Part shown: positions 7,111-14,027 of the stretch, in pieces
How the letters are laid out: every line of letters starts with the position of its first letter
Position numbering within the stretch: position 1 is the first letter of the stretch
The notes under the pieces: model-generated
The model's input: the letters and a program-made list of their open reading frames with translations, nothing else
Database searches by the model: none
Told to the model about the DNA's origin: nothing
Source of the DNA: Deltaproteobacteria bacterium RBG_13_61_14
Lineage (GTDB): Bacteria; RBG-13-61-14
Assembly (NCBI GenBank): GCA_001797815.1
Contig: MGQK01000125.1
Span: 131,600 to 147,518, forward strand
Direction: 5' to 3'
DNA length: 15,919 nt
Made by a program: the position numbers and the translations under genes

Positions 7111-7300
7111 TCACAGCTCCCTCCGCTCCCGCTTAATAAATCATCCCCCCGCTTCCCGAAAAAGCAAACTGGATGCTGAAACCCGGGAGCGGATGGGATG
7201 AAGAAAAATCCAGGCTGACCGGCCACCTGCCGCTTCTCATCTTCATTTCCCCAAAAGCGAAAAGCGTCAAGCAGATGACTTCGGTGTCAGCCCGCTACTT
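7111..7300 (-). promoter_or_regulatory. Structured galT leader with two exclusive hairpins
   Basis: The stretch between ackA and galT (7111-7474) holds no gene. The predicted galT transcript has about 190 untranslated bases. Segment A (complement of 7184-7200) can pair with C (7117-7131), which includes the Shine-Dalgarno GGAGGGAG. That gives 14 pairs, ten of them contiguous, and one bulge. A can also pair with B (7142-7158), giving about 16 pairs with two single-base bulges, including a perfect CATCCC/GGGATG. The pairings exclude each other, so an A-B stem frees the ribosome site and an A-C stem hides it. No known riboswitch class was recognised. Between 7337 and 7425 I see nothing convincing. 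Confidence 0.45.
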
Positions 7301-7306
7301 AACTTG

Positions 7307-7336
7307 ATTATAACCCCTTGGCCGCCTTGCGGTCAA
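7307..7336 (-). promoter_or_regulatory. Strong sigma-70-like promoter for galT
   Basis: Minus strand TTGACC (7336-7331) and a perfect TATAAT (7312-7307) are 18 bases apart. Transcription would start near 7300 and reach galT at 7110. This is the best promoter match on the minus strand here and separates galT from the acetate kinase operon. Confidence 0.7.
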
Positions 7337-7425
7337 GCGCTTCCCTTATTCCCGGATAAACGGAACCAAAAGAGCACCTTCCCGAACGGTAGAGTCAAGC
7401 CCTTCACCGTGAAATAAAACTATCT

Positions 7426-7468
7426 ATCGTGCCACGGGTTATCGTGCCACGGGTTTGAAACCCGTGGC
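7426..7468. repeat. 15-bp tandem repeat running into a palindrome
   Basis: ATCGTGCCACGGGTT occurs twice head to tail (7426-7440 and 7441-7455). The second copy runs into a near-perfect palindrome at 7446-7468: GCCACGGGTTT, a single G, then AAACCCGTGGC, which is 11 pairs. It lies six bases beyond the acetate kinase stop, so it may act as a transcript-end hairpin, although no T-run follows on the minus strand. Its core resembles a palindrome inside the TMTC gene at 14384-14404, suggesting a dispersed element. Confidence 0.8.
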
Positions 7469-7474
7469 CGCGAT

Positions 7475-8689
7475 TTATTTTGCGGATGACAAGACCTCCA
7501 GGGTCTGCCGCGCGATTTCCAGCTCCTCGTTGGTGGGAACGACCAGCACCTGGACCCGGCTCTCCGCGCTTTGGATCGCGCGCGCGCCGCTTTCCGCGCC
7601 GCGGTTTTTCGCCGGGTCGAGAATAATCCCCAGGTTGCGCAAGCCGGCACAGGCCTGCTCGCGGACCTCGGCCGCGTTCTCGCCCACCCCGCCGGTGAAC
7701 ACCAGCGCGTCCACCTCCGAAAGCACCGCGGAATAAGCGCCGATATACTTCTTGATCCGGTAAGCGTAAATCTCGATTGCCAGCGCCGCGAGTCGGTCGC
7801 CGGCCGCCCGCCGCTTCAGGATCTCGCGCATGTCGTTCTCCCCGCAGATCCCTTTCAAGCCGCTCTGCTGGTTCAAGAGGTTGTGGATCTCGGCCGCGCT
7901 CATGCGGAAAAATTCCGCCAGGTGAAACAGGATCGAGGGATCGAGGTCGCCGGAGCGCGTGCCCATGAGCAGCCCCTCCAGCGGGGTCATGCCCATCGAG
8001 GTATCCACGCTCCGGCCTTTTTCGATCGCGGTGATGCTGGCGCCGTTGCCCAGGTGGATGGTGATCATATTCAGTTCCGTAAGCGGCCGGGCCAGGAGCC
8101 GCGCCGCCTCCTTGGCCACGTAGAGGTGGGAGGACCCGTGGAAGCCGTAGCGCCGGATGCGGTGGCGCTGGTAAAGCTCGTGGGGCAGGCCGTAGAGGAA
8201 GGCCTTGGCCGGGAGGGTCTGGTGGAAGGCGGTGTCGAAGACGGCGACGTGGGCGGCCTGGGGAAAGAGAGACCGCGCGACTTCGATCCCCACCAGGTTG
8301 GCCGGGTTGTGGAGCGGGGCGAGCGGGACGTTGGCCCGGATGGCCGCGAGCACTTGTTCGTCAATCCCGGCCGGCCGCGAGAAGGCCTCGCCGCCGTGCA
8401 CCACCCGGTGGCCCACGGCCGCGATCTCGGCGGCGTCGCGGACCACGCCTTGCTTGCGGTCGGTGAGGAGCGCCACGATCCGCTCCATCCCGGCGCGATG
8501 GTCCCGGACGGCACCTTCCTCCACCAGCGGCGGCCGCTTGGCTTCCGCCGGCAGAACCTGGTGCGTGAGCTTGCCCGCGACCTCGCCGATCCGCTCGAGC
8601 AGGCCGGAGGCGAGCACGCGGCTGTCCTCCATGTCGAACAACTGATACTTGATCGAGGACGAGCCGGTGTTGATAACTAATATTTTCAT
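7475..8689 (-). CDS. ackA: Acetate kinase
   Basis: The 404-residue product has all hallmarks of the acetate kinase branch of the ASKHA superfamily. These are the start MKILVINTGSSSIKY with N7, R95 (GHRVVHGGE), D152 (FDTAFH), GFHGSSH with H184, HLGNGAS, GTRSGDLDP with R245, TGGVGENA, and the metal-binding NEE (387-389). It interconverts acetyl phosphate plus ADP and acetate plus ATP in the cytoplasm. The frame is open 31 codons further upstream, but that part lies over the MBL gene, and the ATG at 8689 gives the canonical N terminus. It follows the MBL-fold gene with two bases between stop and start, so it is probably translated by coupling. Phosphotransacetylase is not in the window. Propionate kinase activity cannot be excluded. 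Confidence 0.96.
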   Translation of the reverse strand: MKILVINTGSSSIKYQLFDMEDSRVLASGLLERIGEVAGKLTHQVLPAEAKRPPLVEEGAVRDHRAGMERIVALLTDRKQGVVRDAAEIAAVGHRVVHGGEAFSRPAGIDEQVLAAIRANVPLAPLHNPANLVGIEVARSLFPQAAHVAVFDTAFHQTLPAKAFLYGLPHELYQRHRIRRYGFHGSSHLYVAKEAARLLARPLTELNMITIHLGNGASITAIEKGRSVDTSMGMTPLEGLLMGTRSGDLDPSILFHLAEFFRMSAAEIHNLLNQQSGLKGICGENDMREILKRRAAGDRLAALAIEIYAYRIKKYIGAYSAVLSEVDALVFTGGVGENAAEVREQACAGLRNLGIILDPAKNRGAESGARAIQSAESRVQVLVVPTNEELEIARQTLEVLSSAK

Positions 8690-8691
8690 GC

Positions 8692-9585
8692 TTAACCGGA
8701 GACCAGCCGCCACCGGCCGTCTTCTTCCTTGACTTCGCCCCGGCGGATCATGCGCTCCAGGTGCTTGCGCATGGTCGCCCACTCCCCGAAATCGTAAAAG
8801 CTCTTCGGCTCCCGCGGCCGGCCATAGACGATGCGGCTGACGATGATCTCTTCCCGGCTGCGGGGTTCTCCCAGCAATTCCCGCAGCTTCCGATCCCGGT
8901 CCTCCACCACCGCCAGGTAGCGGTCGAAGAGGTCGTCAATCGGCGCCTGGAACAGGCCCTGCTCGTGGCTGGCCACGTAGCGCCGGGCCGGGATCTTCCG
9001 CACCTTTTCCACCGAGGCGATGGTGTCATCCAGGTTTGAATAAACGTCGCCATACCAGGGCCCGAACCGGGAGAGGTCAATATCGGCCAGGAACAGGAGG
9101 CTCTCCTCGGGAAAGAACAGGCAGGAGTGGCCGGGCGTATGGCCGGGGGTGTGCACCACCTCGGCCCGGGTGGTGCCGAAGGAAAAAGTTTCGCCGTCGG
9201 TGTAAGTCCGGTCGGGCCGGCGCGGCCGGTAGCGGAACTGCTGGGCCAGGATCTGGCGCCACTGCTGGGCATGCTCCGGCGCGTCAAACCCGTACCAGCG
9301 GATGAAATTCTCGAGGTCCAGGTAAGGCTCCAGGTCGGCCGCCGGCACCCACAGGCGGGCGCCGGCAAACAGGTCGGTGAACCAGAAATGGTCCTCGTGC
9401 CAATGGCTGTGGATCACCACCGCGATCCTTTTTTCCTCGGCCAGCCGCTTGAGCGCGGCCTCATCCGAGGCCGGGTCCACCACCGCCTGGACCTCGTCGT
9501 CAATGAACAGGGAATGGCAATGCGGATACTTGCCCCGGTTCGGTCCGGGCATAAAGACCACCCGGCCAAAACGCACCGACTCCAT
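8692..9585 (-). CDS. MBL-fold metallo-hydrolase
   Basis: The 297-residue product has the metallo-beta-lactamase fold ligand set: SHWHEDH (H61, H63, D65, H66), H149 in HTPGHTPGHS, D168 in LADIDL and H207 in SHE. This predicts a two-metal hydrolase. The C-terminal part (about 255-297) looks like a small helical or winged segment (FGEWATMRKHLERMIRRGEV), as seen in LACTB2-like or thioester-cleaving relatives. It has no signal peptide and is likely cytoplasmic. ATG 9585 is preferred over GTG 9588 because AAGGA then lies six bases away. It sits ten bases after the spermidine-synthase-like gene and two bases before ackA, so all three look like one operon. The substrate is unknown; an acyl ester or thioester feeding acetate metabolism is only a guess. 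Confidence 0.88.
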   Translation of the reverse strand: MESVRFGRVVFMPGPNRGKYPHCHSLFIDDEVQAVVDPASDEAALKRLAEEKRIAVVIHSHWHEDHFWFTDLFAGARLWVPAADLEPYLDLENFIRWYGFDAPEHAQQWRQILAQQFRYRPRRPDRTYTDGETFSFGTTRAEVVHTPGHTPGHSCLFFPEESLLFLADIDLSRFGPWYGDVYSNLDDTIASVEKVRKIPARRYVASHEQGLFQAPIDDLFDRYLAVVEDRDRKLRELLGEPRSREEIIVSRIVYGRPREPKSFYDFGEWATMRKHLERMIRRGEVKEEDGRWRLVSG

Positions 9586-9595
9586 CACGTTTCCT

Positions 9596-11860
9596 TCACG
9601 CTTCCTTTCTCAGCCTTATCGCCGCGATCCCGGCGACCAGGAGCGCCGCCGCCGGTAAGAGCAAGCACAGCCGGAATGCCTGGGCCAGCCCGAAGACCGG
9701 GATGACCAGGGTGCCGGTCAGAAACGCGCCGGCGGCCGCGCCCAGGTGGTCGGCGCCGTTGACCCAGCCCGCGGCGTAACCCACTTCGCCCCGGCCCTTA
9801 AGGAAGACTTCCGCGGCCGCGGTGAAGAGAGCGCCGCTGATCGCCGCGACCAGGAACAGGGCCAGAGAAAGCCAGAGCGCGGTGGCGGCGCCGGAAGGGG
9901 ACCCGGCGCTCAAGACTTTGATGATAACCCAAACGCCCGGTCCGGCCAAGAGGAGGAGGACAAGCCACCAGAGGAGCCGCTGGGGCGAAGGCGCGGGCTG
10001 ACGGGAGTTTTGCCATTCGCCGGCTCGCGCGCCCGCGGCCAGGCCGACCATAAAGGCGGCCACGATCAACCCCAACAACTGATAGACATAGCCCTGGATG
10101 ACCTGGAACGCCATCATCACCGCCACTTCCGCGGCCATGCCCACAAACCCCAGGACAAGGACCGCGATCACCACCGCGGCGCGGCGGCTGGTGGCCCGGC
10201 GCCAGGCAAGCGGCGCGCCGATCAAGAGGAGCGCGAGCGCCGGCCAGGCCAGGCTGGAGGGAGGAAGGCCCTGGAACTGTTGCAGCAGCCGGCGGCCGCT
10301 GCTTCCGGCTTGCTCGGCCCAGAGCGCCATGCCCAGGAGGTAGCCTCGGGGATAAAGGTCGCGGTTGAGGGGCAGGGAACTGAGACTTTTGATGCGCAGG
10401 TTGACCGAGGCGAGCCGCTCGCGGCTGAGGTTGGTGTCGAGGTAGTAATCGCGCACCCAGCGGGTGGCCACGCCCCGCCGGCGCAAGACCTCCACCATCC
10501 GATCCGGGTTGTCGGTGATCTGTGCGCCGCTTTCTCCCGCGACCAGGTAGAGGGTTTCCAGGGGCAGGATCACGACCTGGGGAAAAACCGCGGCCAGGGT
10601 GTTGCGAATGGTGGCGAGCAGCCCGGCCTGGGCGTCGGTCAGGTAGTTGCCTCCGCCGCCGGCGGAAAGACCGAGCACGCCGTCGGGCTCTAGGTGCGCG
10701 CTCACGCTTTGGTAAAACTCGACGGTGTAGAAGCGGTTGAGCTGGGCCGACTCCGGGGGCGGCAGGTTGAGGATGACCGCGTCCCAGCGCTCTTTCGAGC
10801 GGGCGAGGAACCTGCGCGCGTCTTCATGATGGATGCGGACGCGGGGGTCGGATTCGAGCGCTTCGGCCCGCCGGCTGAACTCTTCTTCCAGAGCCGTGAG
10901 CGCCGGATCAATCTGCACGTAGTCCAGCTCCTGGACCGGATGCTTGAGGATTTCCGCGGCCACGTCGCTTAAGCCCCCGCCGATCAAAAGCACTTTCTTC
11001 GGCGAGGGGCACATGCCGAGGGGCAGGTGGGCCACGTATTCCGAAAGCTCGGGCAGCGGCAAGGTAAAAGCCGGGAACCCGTCCACGTAAAAAGTCCGCT
11101 CGGCTCCCCGCTCGATCACCGCCAGGTTGGCGTAGCGCGAGTCGGTCTCGGCCAGCACCTTCTCCTCCGGCCAGCGCAGATGCCGAAAAACCGCGTCCAG
11201 GGATAACCCGGCCGGCAGGAAAAAGCCGGCGAGCGCGATCGCGGCCGCCAGGGCCGGGAGCGCGGCCCGAAGCGCGGCGCCGCGGAGGACCAGTCCGGCG
11301 CCGAGCACGAGCAGCCCGGAGGTGAGTTGCACCTGGGCAAAGGCGGAAGTCCGGCCGGCCAAGACAAAAGTGAATACTGCGCCGGTGATCCCCGCGCCCA
11401 GGGCCTCCCACAAATAAACCCGTCCCACGGCCAGGCGCTTCTCTTCCACCAGCCGGCAGCAGAGGTTGAAGCCGAAGCCCAGGAGCGCGCAGACCGGGCC
11501 GGTGATCAAGAACGAGGCAAGCATCACCTTCGGCAGGCCCGCGATCTCGCCGGCCTGAAGCCCGAGCCAGGGCTTGATCCGGGCAATGGCCAGGGTGGTG
11601 AGGGGGAGAGCGATGGCGGCGAGGATGAGGACGCCAGCAAGGAGAGGAGCGGGTCTTTGCGTGCGGTCGCTGAGGCGGCCGAGGATCAGGCTCGCCAGCC
11701 CGGTCCAGACCATCCACCCGGAGAGCACCGCGGCCAGGGTCAGCTCGTTGCCGGAAAAGACGGCGAGGAGCTTGCGGAGCAAAATCACCTGGGCGAGCAC
11801 CGCGCTGGCGCCGAGAATCAGGAACACCGCCCGGCCGCGGCTGCTTCCAGTCATGACCAT
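9596..11860 (-). CDS. Spermidine-synthase-like domain fused to membrane helices
   Basis: The 754-residue product has about seven N-terminal helices (10-215) including YLWEALGAGITGAVFTFVL. A Rossmann methyltransferase-like domain follows (about 235-450) with KKVLLIGGGLSDVAAEIL and YVQIDP, and then a second helical block (about 535-750) with the family phrase NGADHLGAAAGAFL. This matches fused spermidine-synthase/transporter-like proteins of environmental bacteria. The usual GGGDGG is GGGLSD, and the aspartates of the catalytic DxxDP loop are replaced by NLPPPESAQLNRFY (365-378). Aminopropyl transfer is therefore doubtful and the true role is unknown. A second ATG at 11854 is possible. A TAAAAT six bases before the ATG with AAGACA 17 bases further up could be a leaderless promoter. 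It heads the MBL-ackA run. Confidence 0.85.
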   Translation of the reverse strand: MVMTGSSRGRAVFLILGASAVLAQVILLRKLLAVFSGNELTLAAVLSGWMVWTGLASLILGRLSDRTQRPAPLLAGVLILAAIALPLTTLAIARIKPWLGLQAGEIAGLPKVMLASFLITGPVCALLGFGFNLCCRLVEEKRLAVGRVYLWEALGAGITGAVFTFVLAGRTSAFAQVQLTSGLLVLGAGLVLRGAALRAALPALAAAIALAGFFLPAGLSLDAVFRHLRWPEEKVLAETDSRYANLAVIERGAERTFYVDGFPAFTLPLPELSEYVAHLPLGMCPSPKKVLLIGGGLSDVAAEILKHPVQELDYVQIDPALTALEEEFSRRAEALESDPRVRIHHEDARRFLARSKERWDAVILNLPPPESAQLNRFYTVEFYQSVSAHLEPDGVLGLSAGGGGNYLTDAQAGLLATIRNTLAAVFPQVVILPLETLYLVAGESGAQITDNPDRMVEVLRRRGVATRWVRDYYLDTNLSRERLASVNLRIKSLSSLPLNRDLYPRGYLLGMALWAEQAGSSGRRLLQQFQGLPPSSLAWPALALLLIGAPLAWRRATSRRAAVVIAVLVLGFVGMAAEVAVMMAFQVIQGYVYQLLGLIVAAFMVGLAAGARAGEWQNSRQPAPSPQRLLWWLVLLLLAGPGVWVIIKVLSAGSPSGAATALWLSLALFLVAAISGALFTAAAEVFLKGRGEVGYAAGWVNGADHLGAAAGAFLTGTLVIPVFGLAQAFRLCLLLPAAALLVAGIAAIRLRKEA

Positions 11861-11866
11861 GATTTC

Positions 11867-11895
11867 ATTTTAGCTTCTTTGCGGCGGGATGTCTT
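11867..11895 (-). promoter_or_regulatory. Possible promoter next to the spermidine-synthase-like start
   Basis: Minus strand AAGACA (11895-11890), a 17-base spacer and TAAAAT (11872-11867) end six bases before the first ATG. If real, the transcript would be leaderless or start inside the first codons, using the second ATG at 11854. No good ribosome-binding site is visible, which is compatible. The -35 matches only four of six positions. Confidence 0.25.
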
Positions 11896-11931
11896 GCGGG
11901 TGGGACCGGCAAAATGAAAAGGGCAACCCCG

Positions 11932-11948
11932 GGGCCTGTCCCTAAAGG
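11932..11948. repeat. GGGACAGGCCCC phrase after the hydrolase stop
   Basis: On the minus strand TTTAGGGACAGGCCCCG follows a few bases after the TAA of the alpha/beta hydrolase gene. It is the third GC-rich GTCAG/GACAG-type phrase placed directly behind a minus-strand stop in this window. A repeat remnant is likely, but the match among the three is loose. Confidence 0.3.
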
Positions 11949-11951
11949 AAA

Positions 11952-12944
11952 TTACTCCAGGAACTCGATCACAGCCCCCGAAATTTTCTTGGGTTGCTCG
12001 ACCAGTCCGAGGTGGCCCATGTTTTCGATTACCACCAGCTTGGAGCCGGGCACCAGGGAGTGGAAGTATTGGGCCACGCTCTTCGGACCGGCGTCGCGGT
12101 CGCCCCAGATCATGAGGGTGGGCGCGCGGATTTGCCTGAGCACGCCGGGGTTGTCGTAGCTGAGGACCTTGCCCAGGAGCGGGATCACGCCGGCGAGGTA
12201 GTTGTCGCGCTGGTCAGAGGTAAAGAGGCGGGCGAAGAAGTCGGCGTATTGCCGGCGGAGCGCCGCCACCAGGTCCGGCTGGAGCGAGGTATCCAGGGAA
12301 AGGATTCCTGTTCCTCCGCCCATGCCTTTGCCGCGCTCGATCATAATTTCCCGGATCTCGTCCTCACTCTTGCCCCGGGTCCACCAGCGCGCCAGCCGCA
12401 TGGCCCAGCGGGTCACCAGCTTGGGATGCTGGACCAGGAACTTCACAGCCCCGCTCTGCTCGGTCTGGCCGGCCCCGCCCGCGCTGTAAAGGATGAGCTT
12501 GTCCACCCGCTCCGGGTGGCGGCCGGCAAAAGTGGCGGCCACGGTCCCGCCCATGGAATGACCCATGATCGAGGCCTGGTCCAGGCCGAGGTGATCGAGC
12601 AGCGCGCCGATCAGGTCGGCGTAGAACTCGAGGCTGAGATCGGTCCTGGTCTTGGCCGAGTTCCCGAAGGGCGGCAGGTCCAGGGCGATCACCCGAAAGC
12701 GCGAGGCGAGCTCGGGCAGGATTGGATCCCAGTTGGAGGTCATGCCCATAAAACCGTGGATCAGGACCAGGGGCCGGCCGGCGCCGGTCTCAATGTAGGC
12801 GATGTCCAGACCCTGGTATTGGAAGTAGTGGGTGGGCTGGGAGTAAACGACGGGCTGGAACGGGCCGCGATGCTCGGCGCAGGCGATCCCGCCGACGAGC
12901 GCAGCCAGAAGCAGGGCGCCCAAACAAAGTCTGCAAGCTTTCAT
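11952..12944 (-). CDS. Exported alpha/beta hydrolase
   Basis: The 330-residue product starts with a signal peptide: basic MKACR, then a hydrophobic core to about residue 21. Cleavage by signal peptidase I after ACA (residue 23) fits. C22 could instead be lipidated, but the preceding GIA is a poor lipobox. The mature part is a classic alpha/beta hydrolase with oxyanion HGFMG (63-67), nucleophile S130 in GHSMGG, acid D282 or D284 in WGDRD, and H311 in NMGHLGLVEQP. A cap of about 70 residues (160-250) lies between strands. It probably cleaves esters or similar bonds in the periplasm; the substrate is unknown. It is transcribed away from the GT2 gene, with 69 bases between start codons, and has no strong ribosome-binding site. 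Confidence 0.9.
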   Translation of the reverse strand: MKACRLCLGALLLAALVGGIACAEHRGPFQPVVYSQPTHYFQYQGLDIAYIETGAGRPLVLIHGFMGMTSNWDPILPELASRFRVIALDLPPFGNSAKTRTDLSLEFYADLIGALLDHLGLDQASIMGHSMGGTVAATFAGRHPERVDKLILYSAGGAGQTEQSGAVKFLVQHPKLVTRWAMRLARWWTRGKSEDEIREIMIERGKGMGGGTGILSLDTSLQPDLVAALRRQYADFFARLFTSDQRDNYLAGVIPLLGKVLSYDNPGVLRQIRAPTLMIWGDRDAGPKSVAQYFHSLVPGSKLVVIENMGHLGLVEQPKKISGAVIEFLE

Positions 12945-12976
12945 AGCTGTTTCACTTTAGTGCAGTTACAAAAAAA

Positions 12977-13006
12977 TTGCCAGCCTGGATGATATCCGCC
13001 TATAAT
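12977..13006 (+). promoter_or_regulatory. Strong promoter abutting the GT2 start codon
   Basis: TTGCCA (12977-12982), an 18-base spacer and a perfect TATAAT (13001-13006) precede the ATG at 13014 by only seven bases. Transcription would begin at or next to the start codon, giving a leaderless mRNA. The seven bases read AGGAGCC, which could otherwise serve as a closely spaced ribosome site for a longer transcript. TATAAT lies within the palindrome CCTAT-A-ATAGG. Confidence 0.6.
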
Positions 13007-13013
13007 AGGAGCC

Positions 13014-13991
13014 ATGAAGCTGGTGGTGATCCTGCCGGCCCTGAACGAGGAGGCCACCGTCGGCCGGGTGATCCAGGCGATCCCCCGCTCCATCCCGGGC
13101 GTGGACCAGATGGAGGCGATCGTGATAGACGACGGCTCCACCGACCGCACCGCGGAGGCGGCCCGGGCCGCGGGCGCAGAGGTGATCTCTTTCGGCCGCA
13201 ATCGGGGCCTGGGCCGGGCCTTTGCCGCGGGGATAGACGCCGCGCTGGCCGCGGGCGCGGACCTGATCGTGAACATGGACGCCGACGGCCAATTTGATCC
13301 GGCGACCATCCCGGAGCTGATCCGGCCGCTGCTTGAGGGCCGGGCCGAGTTCGCCACCTGCACCCGCTTTGCCCGCAAGGACCTGATCCCGAAAATGCCC
13401 GGGGTCAAGCGCTGGGGCAATGTGGCGGTGGCCTGGGGCATCAGCTTTCTCACCAGCCACCAATTCACCGACGTCTCCTGCGGCTTCCGGGCCTACTCCC
13501 GCGAAACCGCGCTCCGGCTCAACCTCTTCGGCGATTTCACTTACACCCAGGAGACCTTCCTCGACCTGGTCCGCAAAAAGATCCCCATGGCTGAAGTTCC
13601 CTTGCCGGTCCGGGGCCAGCGCGAGTTCGGCCAGAGCCGGATCGCGGACTCGGTGCTGCGCTACGGCATCCGCGCCGGCTCGATCATCCTGCTCGCGCTC
13701 CGCGACACCCGGCCGCTTACCTTTTTCGGCTCGATCGGCGCGGGGGTGATCTTGACCGGGCTGATCGCCGGCGGGTTCGTGGCCGGGCACTGGCTGGCCA
13801 CCGGCCGCACCTCGCCCTATCAGTCGCTGCTCACCTTGTCCGCCCTGCTCCTCATCCTGGGGTTCCTCTTGATCGTGCTCGCCCTGGTGGCCGATATGCT
13901 CGGCCGGCTCCGCAAGAACCAGGACGAGATCCTCTACCTGCTCAAGAAAAACAACTTCCGCGGCCCTTCCCCCGGGCAGGGAAGCGGGTGA
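13014..13991 (+). CDS. GT2 polyprenyl-phosphate sugar synthase-like glycosyltransferase
   Basis: The 325-residue product has a GT-A domain of family 2. It has PALNEE (8-13), DDGSTDRT (39-46), the metal-binding MDADGQFDP with D89 and D91, and DVSCGFRAYSRE (153-164), a phrase typical of DPM1/DPMS-like enzymes. These make dolichyl- or undecaprenyl-phosphate mannose or glucose at the cytoplasmic membrane face. Two C-terminal helices (about 235-260, 271-296) anchor it, followed by a charged tail (RLRKNQDEILYLLKK) usual in membrane-anchored members. It is the first gene of a plus-strand pair with the TMTC-like gene, 36 bases apart, and the pair makes sense as donor maker and donor user. The sugar cannot be read from sequence. 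Confidence 0.9.
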   Translation: MKLVVILPALNEEATVGRVIQAIPRSIPGVDQMEAIVIDDGSTDRTAEAARAAGAEVISFGRNRGLGRAFAAGIDAALAAGADLIVNMDADGQFDPATIPELIRPLLEGRAEFATCTRFARKDLIPKMPGVKRWGNVAVAWGISFLTSHQFTDVSCGFRAYSRETALRLNLFGDFTYTQETFLDLVRKKIPMAEVPLPVRGQREFGQSRIADSVLRYGIRAGSIILLALRDTRPLTFFGSIGAGVILTGLIAGGFVAGHWLATGRTSPYQSLLTLSALLLILGFLLIVLALVADMLGRLRKNQDEILYLLKKNNFRGPSPGQGSG

Positions 13992-13995
13992 AGGG

Positions 13996-14017
13996 GAGCG
14001 GGTGACCCCACCCGCTC
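13996..14017 (+). terminator. GC-rich hairpin between GT2 and TMTC genes
   Basis: GAGCGGGTG and CACCCGCTC form a perfect 9-bp stem with loop ACCC, beginning five bases after the GT2 stop. AGCGGGTGA is also repeated directly at 13983-13991 (over the stop codon) and 13997-14005. No T-run follows, so partial attenuation or mRNA-end protection is likelier than full termination. It ends ten bases before the next ATG. Confidence 0.45.
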
Positions 14018-14027
14018 ACCATTAGCA

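Noticed and set aside
6232-7179. Open plus-strand frame of 315 codons opposite galT
   Set aside because: It is antisense to all conserved GalT motifs, has no recognisable domain, and is a high-GC shadow.
7403-7413. TTCAC-C-GTGAA palindrome as an operator
   Set aside because: It is short and isolated, is not placed at either promoter, and is expected by chance.
8690-8782. N-terminal extension of acetate kinase
   Set aside because: It covers the end of the MBL gene, and MKILVINTGSSS is the canonical acetate kinase start.
11994-12992. Open plus-strand frame of 332 codons opposite the alpha/beta hydrolase
   Set aside because: The hydrolase has a full catalytic triad and signal peptide, and the opposite frame has no motif.
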